Origin: Anseranas semipalmata | Lineage: Eukaryota > Chordata > Aves > Anseriformes > Anseranatidae | Assembly: GCA_013399115.1 (NCBI GenBank) | Contig: VXAA01003926.1 | Span: 81,292 to 145,291 of the forward strand | DNA: 64,000 nucleotides | Reading direction: 5' to 3' | In this document: piece by piece, positions 48,996-62,500 of the stretch | Layout: each line of letters opens with the position of its first letter | Numbering within the stretch: position 1 is the stretch's first letter | Notes under the pieces: generated by a model | Told to the model about the DNA's origin: nothing | Seen by the model: the letters and a program-made list of their open reading frames with translations, nothing else | Databases searched by the model: none | Made by a program: the position numbers and the translations under genes

Positions 48996-51900
48996 CTGTG
49001 CGTTATGTTTAAATGAGATACATTACTATTTTACAAATGACTCACGGCAAGCCTATGTTCATTCGTGCACATGCTCGGACACACAAACTACAGCCACTTT
49101 GGGTGTCAACTTAGCAAACCAGAACTAACATCTTCACTGATTCAGCCTGCTGTGAACTGATGACAAAGCACCATGCTGCTGAGAAAACCACCGCTTTAAT
49201 CTTCACAGCAGCTCTGCTTGGGGTACACCAGATATGCAGTGAGTAAAAAAAGGGAAAAAAAAAAAAACAGTAAAAATGAAGAAGCTAACGAGGCTGTGAC
49301 TGAAAGAAACCTCTGCCTCTCACTCTCTGCAGCTTCCAAGAGCACCTTCCTGGTACCCGGGCTATATTCAAGACCAGCCAGAGGGCTGCAGTTAAAAAAG
49401 CATACCCAGTGTGAGCAGCAGAATGGGAAATCATAAGTGAGGCTAAGCTGCTGAATAGATAAAATAGAGAACTGCACTAAGGCTGCCAGGCACAAACTGT
49501 AAGTCAGGCTGATGTACTGGTGGAAGATGTGAAGATGCTGTAGAAGGCGAGAGTGCTTATTATCTCATCTCGTGCTCTGCTCCAGGCCTGAAAGGACTTC
49601 TCTTCAGGCTTGGCAATATCTGGGAAACTGAGCAGACATGTGAGCTGTTGATCGCTTTATTGTACGCTTTCCCAGAAGTGTTCCTACCGAATATAAGATC
49701 ATAAGTTAACCCTGTTATCCTAACCAGGCAGCGATGCTACAGCTGCTGTGCTCCAGTCACATCTTCAGGCATGTCCCAGGGACCTGCCCTGGAGTCAAAG
49801 ACGGAGGCTTTGCTTTGGGAGGAGGGGGATTTTTACTTATGGAAGCTGCTGAATGGTGACCACTGACCTCCAAACAACCAAACACACCCAGGCATTTCTG
49901 TTCGTGTTGCAGTGTGTTGTATTTTCTCTGTTTTGTTTTGTTTTGTGAGCCTGAAGGAGCAATGAGGAGGAGGAAGGCTGATTTAAAGTTGCTTGACAGA
50001 CACAAGAGCAATTACCAGAGCCCATCAAGGCTTTTCTCAGCTGAGGAAAGCGTGAAGAGTGTATTTTGACAATGTGCCATAGGCAGACAGGGTCCTGCTT
50101 TGTATTACTTTGTGAATAAATAGTGCCTGGCCGTGTCATGAGTTTATACAGGGTTTTCAGGATCTGCTGAGGATCTGTCATCTAAGAGTTTCTTTTACTT
50201 CTCTGAACTGCATAACAAATTAAATAAAGTGTGCTCTCTGCAGCACACAGCTTTATTGTGCCATAATAGGAAACAGAGGAGGACAAAACAATTAAAAACC
50301 TTGAAAAAGAACAGGCGAGAAGGAGGCTGTGTGGGGACAGATCAGGGTTGAAGCAGCCAAAACAGCCCCTTTTTCATACTGGGGAGACGTGGGACTGCTT
50401 GCTGGTGCCAGATGCTCTGAGGGCAGGGGTTATCCACACCACACTGAATGGTTTTGACAAGTCTTGCATATGGAAGATAAAAGTCCCACGGGTGATCTCT
50501 CCTCTCCAGGACCAAGGCTGTTTTCTCAAAAATTTACCCCAGCACATCTCTGTTCCTCTGTCCCATGCGCAGTCCAGCAGGACAGCATGCTCTGGGACCC
50601 AGCACGCATGGTGTCCATGTGCCTCTGTCTGCCATGATGTGGTCAGATGTGTACCTCACACATGACCAGAGCACCTTCTGAGCAGGTCCAGAACATCTCC
50701 TTTCGGTCTTCTCCCCAGCTGTCAGGATCAGGTTTTCTTTGAGAAGTAATCATTAAAAGGAGGCCAGTCCAAGTCACTGCTAAACCAGATATTTTGGGTT
50801 CAAAAAAGAGATGCCTTCCATTTTTTCTCTGTAAATCCATGTAGATATTACAACAAGGGCCAGTGGGTGCCCATGTCTTTCCTAATGACGTGGAGGCAGG
50901 AGGCACGGGTGTGCATGTAGAGCTGGGAGCTCAGCAGCGCTTCCAGGTCCTGCTTTGGATGTTGGAGTCACCTGCTAGCCTCTTCACTGCAGGGAGACCA
51001 CCAACACTTCCTGCACGTGGAGAATGTCTTATCTTGACAGGAGAAATAAAGCTGCTCTTCCTAGAAATGTACAAATGTTAAATCATGCTCACTTGCTAAT
51101 ATTGCTGAAGTTGTGCCAGAGAACAAAAGAGAAGCCTGGGCCAAGATAAATCAATGCTGACAACAGAGAAGAGCATTACTTGCCAGCTCGAAAACCAAGA
51201 GCCCTGAGCCAACACATGCCATTTCTACCTTCCAACTGCTGCCAAATAGCTTGCTTAAGATGTGGTATTTCAGGTTGAGAAACAGAAATAATGTGTTTTT
51301 GACATTGTAATAGATTTATAGAGAATTCTTCCTGCAAAAATGTGTAACCTGAAAACCCAGCTGCAGAATTGCTTGGAGGCATCTTTGGACCTTCTCCATG
51401 TTTTGGATGCTGAGTGTGTTGTGACATGTCTTTATTTTGCCTTAGATTTGCATTGTCTTTTTCTTTCTATTTTTGTTTGCATTGTGTTGTTATTTCTGTT
51501 GGAAAAAAAAAAAAAGTATATTTGGAACGTAAGTTTCTGAACACTCTCTTTCTGCTGAAACATATTTTAATACTTTTTGCCAGTGCACAATCTTAAAATC
51601 GAAGGCAACTCCTTTGCCCATGTCATCTTCAGCCTCTATTTTGAAGGGAAGGAGGGAAAGATTACAAGAGTCATAAGGAAAACTTGTAAAAACAGTCATT
51701 CCCTATGGCTGCTTTAAGCTCCCCTTTCCAGACTTCACTGTTCTTCCTTAATGTTGTTTCATCTCTAGGTTTAGGTAAATGCAGCTTGACTGGGTCCAGA
51801 AGACTCTTGGATTCTGCATTTTTCTTCTCTCTCCTCAGCAAACCCTTACTTGCAGTGAAGTTTGGCGATACTATAGCATCTCTAAGCCGCAGGTCCTCCT

Positions 51901-54900
51901 GCCCTAAGAGGTCTTCCTAAGTTGGTGCTTGGCATTATCAGACCTGCTAGTGACCCTCCCCAGCATTGTAAGTGTTGGATGCTCCCAGAGCACATCAGTT
52001 CGTCCTAAGTATTCACCCATGTTCCTGTATAGCTAGTGTCCCATAGCTGTCAGCTCTTGGAGATCACAAGTGTTACTGTGCAAGGTGAATGACAGCTTAT
52101 TTGATAACAAATACTGCAAAAATAGCAACATTTATTTCTGACTGTATTCTAAACCATAGAAATGTCCAGAAATTATTTCAGGGGTTTCTCATTCAACACT
52201 AAGCAAAGACTAGATTGGCAATGTTCCCTCTTGGTCTGGCCGCAGAGCTGTATTTATACTTCAGGCTCACTCAGGCAGCATCTGAACACCCAGGAGCTCG
52301 CAGGCTGTAGCTGCTCTCTCACAGGAATGAGCAGCAGAATGACTAAATCCCCAAATCTTTCTGTAGAGCAGATCTTTGTGCTTATGAACTTCCATCCTGA
52401 GGGATGCCTGGTGTATAAAGGACAAGTATGTTGAGCAGAAAAAAGAACTGAGCTGGCACTAACTGGTGAAGCTGCTGCCGTGGCCAAACATGATGCATCC
52501 CCTGTTGCCACCGGGGAACGTGACAGCAGTTGGGAACCCCACCGAAACGTTGCCTTGCTTTGCTGAGAGCCTTGTGCTTTGAAGAGGAAGAGGATTTCAC
52601 TGCAGCCCTTGTAACATACCAGAGCTGCCCACCAAGCCTGAGGGAGGGACCAGGACTTTTCCTGGCTTTGCCTTTTTCCCCATCACCAGCACTGCCAGAT
52701 CTCTTTTCCCCATTATCCCCTCTATCCAAACTGCCATTCCCACCATCTGGACATGCAGTGCTCTCTTCCCTTGCAAGCTGAGCAGAGCCAGGGCATTTCC
52801 TTCTCCAGCAAGCAGCCTGAGGTTAACCCAAGCTCTTTTTATTTTTAGCTGAGACTTTAACTGGCTGTGAGTCTATGCACTGAGAATGGCACCAGGAAGA
52901 GAGACCTCTCCAAAACCTATGGGAAATCTTAAGGTGGAAGAGGAGCTTGTTGCTTGAATGCCCCTTTACAGACATTTCTCTTTCCTATGATTGCCCTCAT
53001 AGCCCCAGTGAAGTTAGTTTTTACAAATACTTCCCTTTCTAGCTATGGGGCAGCATGCACAAACTCAGCTGGAGCAGGGCTTGCTGCAGAGCTGAGGTGC
53101 TGGAGCATCACTGGTGCAGGAGCAGCACCGTGGTACAGGTACCACAGCCAGGCACGTGCAGGGACAGCCAAATTACCCCCCACTTCTGCCTCCAGACGTG
53201 GCTTCAGTTCATTCACCAGAGGGTTGCTGTGCACCCCTGAAAGCAAGGCAGCAGGCAGCAAGCTTCATCGCTAGGACTTTGGGGATGCCAGTCTGGCTTT
53301 TGGTGTTATAACCATGTATAAACATCATAACTGCTTTCGTTAGGGGTATGAACTCTTCTGCTTGTTTGTTTGCTTCGCAGAGGCATCCTACCAGGAAAAA
53401 CCACAAATATTTTAGTATAAACATGCTCGTATCATTGCATTTAATTTCCCTCCCCAAATGGAAGTGCACTTATGTCACTATTAAATACTTACCGCTTTAA
53501 AGTTTACTAGTTTAAAAGCATTAGAGATAAAGCAATGCATTAACAACCAGGAGGATGAAATGGCTTCAGAGGAAATACAGCATTTGCATGTTATCCTCAG
53601 TTTCTGTTCAATAACGAACACCAAGCACTAAGGATATTCTCCACCGCTGTGGCCATAGGGGCCAGGCTCAGCCCTGGGCTTCAGTAGTGAAAAGATGAGT
53701 GTTTTCTGTGACTTTTCTATTTTAGCTGATGTATTAGTGGGATGACTTTCCTGCAGCATTTGCTGGAGCATCTTTGGCCAGTGGTACCCACACTTGCTGT
53801 GGTTATGCTGGCAAATGTTTCTGCCATAGCCTGTAATGAAAAGCCCTTCTAAATCTCATTGGAAACTTCCCCGCTGATTTTTATGGAGTCATGGATGACT
53901 GTGGGGCTCCTTTGTACGGCCAGCACAGCGTCCCCTCACCCTACACCACTATTGGACGGGGCGTGAATCCTACCTTGAATACACCTATTTCTTCTGGCTG
54001 CTGCAACAGGAATCCCTGAGCGCCTGACTCAAATATCCCCATCGCAGTGGAAGGCCTGGAGATTGGGTCAGATGAACCTCAGGGGAAACCAGTATCAGAT
54101 TTCAGACAAATAACATGGGGCAAGCAGATACACAGACCTCACCATCAGCAAGGTTGAACGGTATTAAAAGACTAGAGAGGGCAAGAAAATGAAAAGCTCA
54201 TTTAATCAGGCATTACAGCCCCTGACAGATAGTAACAGGGATTTGCAGAACTGGAGGCAAAAAAAATGTGATGTTTCAGATGAGTCACACATGAACGAGG
54301 ACATGAGTCACCTATTTGCAGCCTTTCTTCAGCAGCAGCAGCACGCAGAAGTAATTAATCTGATTTCTCAGGATGTAGTCTGTTTGCAAATCACACAGAT
54401 GAGCCATAGGATGGGGGGTTATTTAAATCAAATTAGGAAGGAATTATAAACTTTGCTGTTAGTATAGTTGTTTTCTCTGATAATATAGTTTTATCTAGTA
54501 ATTGCATTTATGTGTATGTTCACCCGATCATTTACATTGTGCTGGGGAGGATAAATGTTTTATTGTTTTTAATGAAAGTTATGGAGAGTAAGGTGGATAA
54601 CTATCTTGGAAAATGAGGTCTTTGGCTTTCTGCTAAATTAATATTACTTCTTTTAATTAGCGGTGAGAAGACAGAGCTTGGTGTACTTGCCCCAAACTTC
54701 TTTACTTATTTCTAGTGAAAAAAATGGCTTTTAATACAGCAGAACAGCTTCTAAAAAGTCTGCTGAAGATGTAATTACTGCATAGACACCCTTAGTCCTT
54801 TCTATATTTGGAAATAACACAATGTGACATTCCTTATGTGTAGGGATGAAGGTGGAATGAAGAGGTTTTGGCATAGAAGTTTCATGTGTCCTCAGAGACA

Positions 54901-55951
54901 ATGGAAAGAAAAAACAACTGATGCCGGACCAAATTTCTGCAATTATTTCTATAAATAATCTTTTGCCCATCTGCCTTTGTTGGAGCGACGCAGCTGCTGG
55001 GGATCCAAAAGCAAACGGTAAGCACAATGCCGGGTCCCGTGCCAGCCCCAGCACAGACTGGCTGGGTCCAGCCCCGTGTAGAAGTGACATCTGCCCGGTT
55101 TCCTGGTGCCCGATGTCTGCTCCAGCTGCTCGACAGGACTGTGTTTTTCGTCCTCGTTCTGGACAAGTCTCAGGCCATGGGCGCTGCCCGGTGTCTGGCA
55201 GTCCTCAGCTTCACAGCCCCTGTGTTCAGTGGGTGCAGGCTGGGTAAAGAGGGCTGTTGTGGATACACGTCTTTATTCTAGCACCTTAAGAACTGCAACT
55301 TCATCTTCTTTTTAACCATAAATGTCTACAATTTGCTTTCTGGTAAATCTGCCATGGCTTTTCATTAGACAAAGGATCTCTTAAAAAAAAGGAAAAAACT
55401 ATCCATTTTAAGCCTGTTTTGCATCAGCAACGCGCTAAAACCAGTGTTTTCACATATCCTATTGGCTGATGTTTCTTCAACCATCCCATAGCAAACCATA
55501 GGACCAGTGTCATGCTCCTCCAGCTGTCTACTCCAAATAACACTGCCAAAGCCATTCACAACCACAAGACTCAGCCATGAGGACAGTTTGACATCCAATA
55601 CAGATGATCACTTCACTGTTTTACACTTGCTCTTATCTGATGCTCCACGTTGATGTCAAGGGCGAAGCATTCTCCTCCTGGCACCCTGGCTGACCATCCC
55701 CTTCTCACTGCCTCCCCTGCTTACAAAAGCTGAGAGCTCCTTGCTGGTCTGCAGGAAGGTGCAAGCGAGACACTGCAGCCCTGCAAGTGGGGGGCTCCAC
55801 GTGAAATGCAGTTTGCTCTTCCCCCCGTTGTTTCTATGAAAATAATACTAAAAATAATTCAAGAATTAGCCTTACCTTTGTCATGAAGGAAAGAGTTTGC
55901 TTTGTTCAGACCTGCCAGTTGGGCACATGGAGATCTCTGATGTTTAATTTT
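48996..55951. other. intergenic, no gene recognised
   Basis: Short unrelated ORFs only. The most coding-like is 54189-54449 (+, 86 residues), which I cannot assign to a family. It overlaps a stretch with two AP-1-like TGAGTCA sites at about 54281 and 54305. No POLR1A or other neighbour exon is seen. Confidence 0.55.
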
Positions 55952-56101
55952 TGAATCGTAGAATCATAGCACCATCTAGGTTGGCAAAGAACTTCAAGAT
56001 CATCAAGTCCAAACACCAACCTGACCTATCAACTCCCATCACCAAACAACATCCACCAGTGCCACGTCCACACATCTCCCAAACACTTCCAAGGATGTGG
56101 A
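55952..56101 (-). mobile_element. CR1 fragment, minus orientation
   Basis: GAATCGTAGAATCATAG, then TAGGTTGGCAAAGAACTTCAAGATCATCAAGTCCAAAC and a CCAGTGCCACGTCCACAC stretch, is the reverse complement of a CR1 3' end. About 150 bases are kept. Confidence 0.9.
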
Positions 56102-57712
56102 AAAAGGTATACCCCGGGAACTCAAAGAAAATCAAATACACAGAAGGAAAAATCTTCTTTGGTAGGTAATAGATCTTGGAAAAGGACACTTAGAGCACCA
56201 ATCCTACAGGAAGGCAAGTTTTATTCCTGCGTAGACTTCTACTGGGTTTGGCCACTTTTCAAGCCTCTGGCAGTGCTGGAAGAACATGTGAGATTTCAGT
56301 ATATGATGGAGAGAAGAAATCTCACCTTCCTGATGCTATTTAGTTCCTTGTCACAGTTTGGCAGCTCTCCTCCGGTTCTGCTGCCATGTTCATGTCTCCT
56401 GCATTAATCATGCTGCTTCCCAGCCTGCGCAGCGCGACTGGTGCTGGCATGCCCAGACCACCCTGCACACCCAGCCCTCTTGCCAGTAGTTTTCTGGCTG
56501 TGCCTGCAGGCTGCTTTATTTGTCCTGACGTACAACGGATGCAGGATGTAGCTCAGAGAGAAAGTGTTTACTTTCTTCTTCCTTGCTTTGGCTATAGACC
56601 TGGAGCATTGAGCAACTTGTCTTAGAGCAGCATCCTCGTTCCTTAAATCCCCCATCCCCAAGATGCATTTCTGCGACTGGAGTAGCTTGCTGCCATCTCA
56701 GCGTCCCCAGGGCATTTTATTCATGGACAATCAACAGCACTACGCCAGAACTTTTTTTCTCTGTATCACGACCTCGTTTGACTTAATGTGTAGTGTCCTG
56801 ATGCTGTTTCTGACAACAAAGTGTGCTATCCTCATTGCCTTAACAGTGCCATGGTCTGCAAAATGAGCTGCTGATGCTTAACCTCCCCCAGCACTGTCTC
56901 TCCCCAATCACTTTCTTCCAGCCTGGTTTCTACTCCATTTACAGGAATGAGCATTATCATCTCAGCCAGTTTCTTGCTTCAGCTCGCTGGATCATGATGC
57001 TGTACCTGATGACCTACTGACTCATCTCCATGTGCATGGACTGCAGGCTTGTGCTGGCCACATTTTTCCGTCCAGATGCTTTCTTATTGAGACCAGCAGC
57101 AGATATGTGTCTATCTGACCTGCAGGCTACTTATGAGTGCCCCAGTGCCATCTCCCATTTCCTCCTCACTCATTGCTTCTGCTTTACCGCTGGGGTCCCC
57201 TGGAGCTCCATCTCCGCATACTTGGCCTCCTAGCAAATCTGTGCTGGCTGCGTTCCTCAAAGCTTCAACACTTCTCCTTCTCCCTTTGGTTTATGTTTCT
57301 GTTCCTGTTTTCTGGAAGAGCAAAACCATACTTGGCTGGAGGGAGGACTCAAGGGGGCTAGGGGCAGTGCGTATATAGACAAGTTGGAGGAGAACTAAGT
57401 TCATAAAAGGAAGCAGGAGGAACCGAGTGATGGAGCTGCCATTTCGGAGGGGTGGAGTGCTGCAGCCAGGATTTCCCACTCCCTTCTACTTAATCTTTCC
57501 AAGCTCAGAGCCATTCCTCAGAAAATGTACACAGCTCCTAATTAACAAAATCTTAACAGCTTGGAAAGCATCCATCTGTCCTGTCCACTCCCTGGTGCAC
57601 ACATAATTTTGTCTTTCCTTATTATCTTTAACAACAGCAATTACTAGTCATGGATGGTAATATTGCTTATAATGATTAAAAATCTGACATGCCTTCACAG
57701 GGAGGAGGGGAA

Positions 57713-57761
57713 GAAAATAAAATAAAATAAAATAAAATAAAATAAAATAAAATAAAATAAA
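57713..57761. repeat. (AAAAT)n pentanucleotide microsatellite
   Basis: About nine or ten uninterrupted AAAAT/AATAA units. Confidence 0.95.
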
Positions 57762-59463
57762 CAAGCAAAACCCTTACAAAAATGCTCTTCAAAACAGGCA
57801 GATAAGGCAGCAGAAGAGCCAGTAAGCATGAGATAAGGCCAGACTAATTCAGACGGGAAGCTCAGCTGATGTTTGCAGCTATAGCCACCAGTCCACGGGT
57901 AGTTTGCACCAATGTGTTCCCCATTCTTCTGACATCTTCAGGTTAAGACAGATGCTCTCTGAAAGGAGCGTTTTAATAAGTTATCTGCTGCCATCCTCCC
58001 CTGGGGCACAACAGCTTCTCCCTCACTGCGTGACTTGCCAGACATCCATCACATGCAATCGCAGCCTCACGTTGGGGCATTCACATCAGATCAGTCGACT
58101 GGAGGCCATGTGTGGTGTCCACGTGGGATGGGAGCACATCTGTTCACAAGCTGGGGCAGAAAACCCTCAGCTTCCTAAAGAAGAGGAGTTCAGCATGGTT
58201 TACTCAAACAAGGAGTAGTGGGTGAGGTATAGGTGGAACAAAATGAGATGTCATGGCTTGTGATGGCCTGGCAGTCATTGGCACTTCTGGCCTTAAAAGT
58301 TTGAGTTTATGAATCAATTAAGCATATATTATTGGGTGACATTGGCTGTGGTCTGGCTACATGGAAATACACAATAGATGGAGTTTAATTTGCCTGAAGT
58401 GATATGGACCTGCGCTACAAGGGTATGTAACTTGTCTTAACTCTTTCTTAAATTGGTTTAGCTTCTGCCTGCAAATTACTAAATTCTAGTGTAATTGATT
58501 TACGGAAGGGTTAAATTGGGTTAAGTACATCTCCATTATGTGCTCTTAATGCTTTAATTAGGTCAATTTAAAATCAATTTAGAAAACTTGCCCTGGCTGG
58601 TTTAGCTAATGTAGATCAGAATCTAGATATGGTGAAAGAGCAAAATAATTCATTGAGTCATCAATTCCTCATTTTTTTATGACCAGATGTTGGATGGTTG
58701 CTGGCCTAAATTTATGGTTTTGTTAAACCCAGCTCTGCTGGAACATGCCTGTATGCTGGGGTGAATTAGGTGAATTTGAAAACAGCTCTTCCCACCATCC
58801 TGCCTTAGACTCAGGCCTGGCTGGGTTTGGTCTACTTGCTTCAGGTTGGAAGTGCTTCTGGCTGTGACAGAGTCAGCAGCCAAACCCTAAGGCCAGGCGA
58901 CCACCTCCGCACAACCTACGCCCAAGCGGCCTGCTCCAGGCCTGCCCCAGGCCTCCACCAGGACAGCTGTTGAAGCGAGACCTGCCTTGCATTTTGAGTG
59001 TGTTTATTGCTAGCAACCTGATGTCACAGATGGTAAAGGTCGGACAAGAAGGCGAAAATACCCTCATAGTACTAAATCTTGGTATAAAGTGCTTTCTGAA
59101 TCAACCGCTTCTGCAGCTCCTCCCCACCACCACAGTGGGACAGAGATGGACCAGAGGCAGGGAAGGCCAGCAGATAGCACTTACAATAAATTCACCTCTC
59201 CACTGACAGTGATAGCCCTGTGCATGGGCCACAAATCCTAAATGGGTGGAAGCATAGAAGATAAAGCTGAAGAACTGAGATAGATCATCTGTTCCACCTC
59301 CAGCCTCAAGCCAATGCTGACTACAGTGATGGTATTTCTGACAAGGGGTGACAGGTAGAGCTCAGTGTGCCAGGAAGGTGATGAAGGTGATGGGGAGAAG
59401 CTACAAGGACCACCAGGCAAAAACTCTGGGGCTCATGTCCCCCAGCAGTATCAGCCAAAGTAC

Positions 59464-59530
59464 GGAAGGAAGGAAGGAAGGAAGGAAGGAAGGAAGGAAG
59501 GAAGGAAGGAAGGAAGGAAGGAAGGAAGGA
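59464..59530. repeat. (GGAA)n microsatellite
   Basis: About 17 perfect GGAA units. The translated PSFLPSF-type frames over it are artefacts of the repeat. Confidence 0.97.
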
Positions 59531-62500
59531 GCTCGCTGTCATTCGGCTGAGCAAGAGGAGATGGAGAGCCACCCCTTGTGTCTCCAACATGAAGATTAGT
59601 TCCTATTGAAGGGATTTGCTCAGGGGAGCTGCACGTGTGTACACTGCAGCCTGTGACAAAAATGGGGACAAGTCTCCCTCTGGACTTCAAGGGCTTTTTT
59701 TTTTTTTNTTTGTGGTGAGGCAAGGGGCAGGCACTGCTGTGCCTGAAATCCTTGTAGTCATGTATTGGTCAAGTTAATATTGCCCTGAACCAGTTAGCCA
59801 TGCCTGCATTAAGCAATGATAATAAAACAGTGGAAAATTACTCTGGTAACTCAGAAGCCCAGGTTCTAAGAGCAATATGCAACAGGATCAGGCACAGGAT
59901 CGGGTTGTTCTGGAGACTCCCTAAAAGCAGTCACATTGTGCTAGGACAAAAATCTCAGTAGCCCGATATTGGTCTCCAACCGAGTCCCAGCTGCTCAATG
60001 GACATTTGAACCAATTGGTGAGGAAAAGGAATGGGAATGCATTCATCCCGCACCTGGAGCAGAGGGCGAATGAAGAGGAGGGTGAGAGGCAGCTCCTGCA
60101 GTGAAACCATCCCAGCCAGCCCCCAAGCATCAGTTTGGACTCTTCATGGCTGCTGCTTGACCTGGACACCTCTGCCCTTCCTGAAATCCCTCCTTTGGCA
60201 GCCTGGCCTGCCCCAGGGCTGCTGGCTGCAGCAATCCCTGCACGACAAAGCCACACTGGTGTGGGAAGCCAGCTTTTCCCAGGTCAAACTTCACATCGTT
60301 TTCCAGGCGTGTGCTTCTCCGCTGAAAGCAGGTACTCTGGAGAAGGCGTCTTTCCTAATAGATACTCAATAATTAATTTGCTTAACCCAGAACCGTGATG
60401 TTTTTTAATTCTCAGCCAAGTAAGCATTTGGGAACAAGTACTTCTGTGGGGTGAGATGTTTTGGGAACAAGTACTCTCTTCTGGAGAGAGACCTCTCATC
60501 TCTCAGTGACTGGAGCAGCTTTTTCTCTGCCCTCAGCCAAACTCCTTGGCTGCAACATTTAAATCTCCTCATAAATCACACTTCATTCCTCATAGCTCTC
60601 CATCAGTGGGATGTGTCTTTTCCAGGTCCAGGCTCTGTTTTTTTTTTAACCATCTTCAGCAGAGCCAGAAAAGCTTCAGCCTTGGTTTCTCAGAGGAAAG
60701 CCTCGCTCTGTCTGTTTGTCTGGCTGATGTAAATGCAACTGCATGGGCAGGGCCATGGGGACATCGGTCTCTGATTCTTCCCAACTGCTTATTCACAGCC
60801 TTGCAAAGGCACTGCAAATACAGCCACCGGTCTCATTGCACACACTGTCAGCATAATCGAACATGCAGATGTCCAGGCAAATCTCAAGTTGGTTGTTTGC
60901 AGGAATTGATAGTCTTGTTCCGCAAAGAGATTGCTGCAATTAACTTCTTCGAGACTAGGTGGACCAAGTTTTATTTATTTGTATTCATATGTATAATTGT
61001 ATGCATGCTCACGGCTGTGCAGTTAGTTTAAAGGCGGGCCAGTGGGTTCAACACTTCTCATTTGCTCACCAGGAATATTATTTGCATCTAAATGTTTCCT
61101 GAAAAGTTGAAGTGATAAAACACCTCTTCACCTGCAGAAGAGGAAGGAAAAAAAAATACATCCTGATGAATGTTTTAGAGATAACAGGTTGGAGATAACT
61201 GTTTTGCTTCTGCTAACAAGAAGTGACCACATCGCAAATATAAATATAAATCTATAAAAGAACGGGAATCTATAAAAGAAGGGAAGGATCCATGAGAAAG
61301 TAGCATGTGTCTCTTTTGTAGCAGCCAGAAGAACAAAAAGGTTTGTCTCTCAGCCTGGAGATAAGACTTTTAAAAATCCCTCTGTGCAATACAAACAGCT
61401 CGTTAATTAGCCACACCATTGCTAAGCCGGAGAGCTGACAGCAGCTGCAGAGTGCCAATGGCCTGGCACCCTGCAGATGCCAACTATGGAATGCCCCCAG
61501 GGATGTCCCTACCTGCTCCTGACCATTCCATCAATCCATACGGGATTGATGTGGGATGGAGAGCGAACAGGCAGCTTGGAATGGGATGGGAAAATGCAGT
61601 CCTAGCTCAGTGCGATGAATGATTGCTTCTGGGGAGTGAGAAAAGCCTCCAAATTCTGCCTACTCCTTCTTAATTTGTTGTGAGCTTTTATATCTTCTGG
61701 CCATGGAGCACCAGTGGAAGTGTCCCCATCTCATGAGCTGTGCTGGGAAGGAGTAGGTTTTATTTAAACCTGCAGTTCCCAGACAGACCCAGGGCTGTGA
61801 AGGGTTTGGGCTGTCCCTGAACAGGCCTGAAAGAGCCCATATTGAGTTCTGCACACCCAGCTTTGCAATGGCTCAGATTGTGTATGTTAAATCGTTAGCA
61901 TAGCCGTTGGTGTCGGGGTGCAGGTGGGAGCAGGGAGCCCTTTCTATGGGCACATTCCTCCCCTACATCTTTGCTTTCCTCCTCCCTGCTGACAACCACC
62001 CATGGCCACTAAGTGAGTGGTGGTATTTAAGCCCTCCATGAAGCCAGCATCAAACCCTCATCACGTATTTTTTTAAGCCTGGTTTCATCTTCAAAAGCAG
62101 CCCTTCACGTTTGGTCCCCAGCCCTGGTATGTTTTAGGTCTAGGAGCTGATTTCAGCCAGCTCTGGTGTGGAAGGACTCTGCTTTGGGGGGTTTTAGATC
62201 ACAACAAGTAGCTAGGGCCACACGAGCGCCTGTTGGATGAGCTGCACATCTGAGCCAGCCTCAGCACACGGTGGCCCTCAGCCAGCAGCCTCCCCTCCAA
62301 AAAAAGGAGGCTGGCACCATTATGAGGAGCTGGGGAATGGGGAAGGCTGAGATGTAGAGTGAAGGATTTGGAGGCAGAAGGAAATGTTTCTAGGTGGGAA
62401 GACACAGAGGTAGCGGGGCTGAGGGACATTGGGGATTCAGGACTTCTCGATCGGGGTCCTCCAGCCCTTGCTGTCCCCTCTCCGGCTGTCTGGCCAATCC

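Noticed and set aside
59321..59723. ORFs with PSFL or EGRK repeats
   Set aside because: They are translations of the GGAA microsatellite.
60546..61031. Plus-strand ORF of 161 residues
   Set aside because: No recognised domain and no exon borders; the hydrophobic C-terminal end is AT-rich intergenic sequence. Kept only as unexplained.
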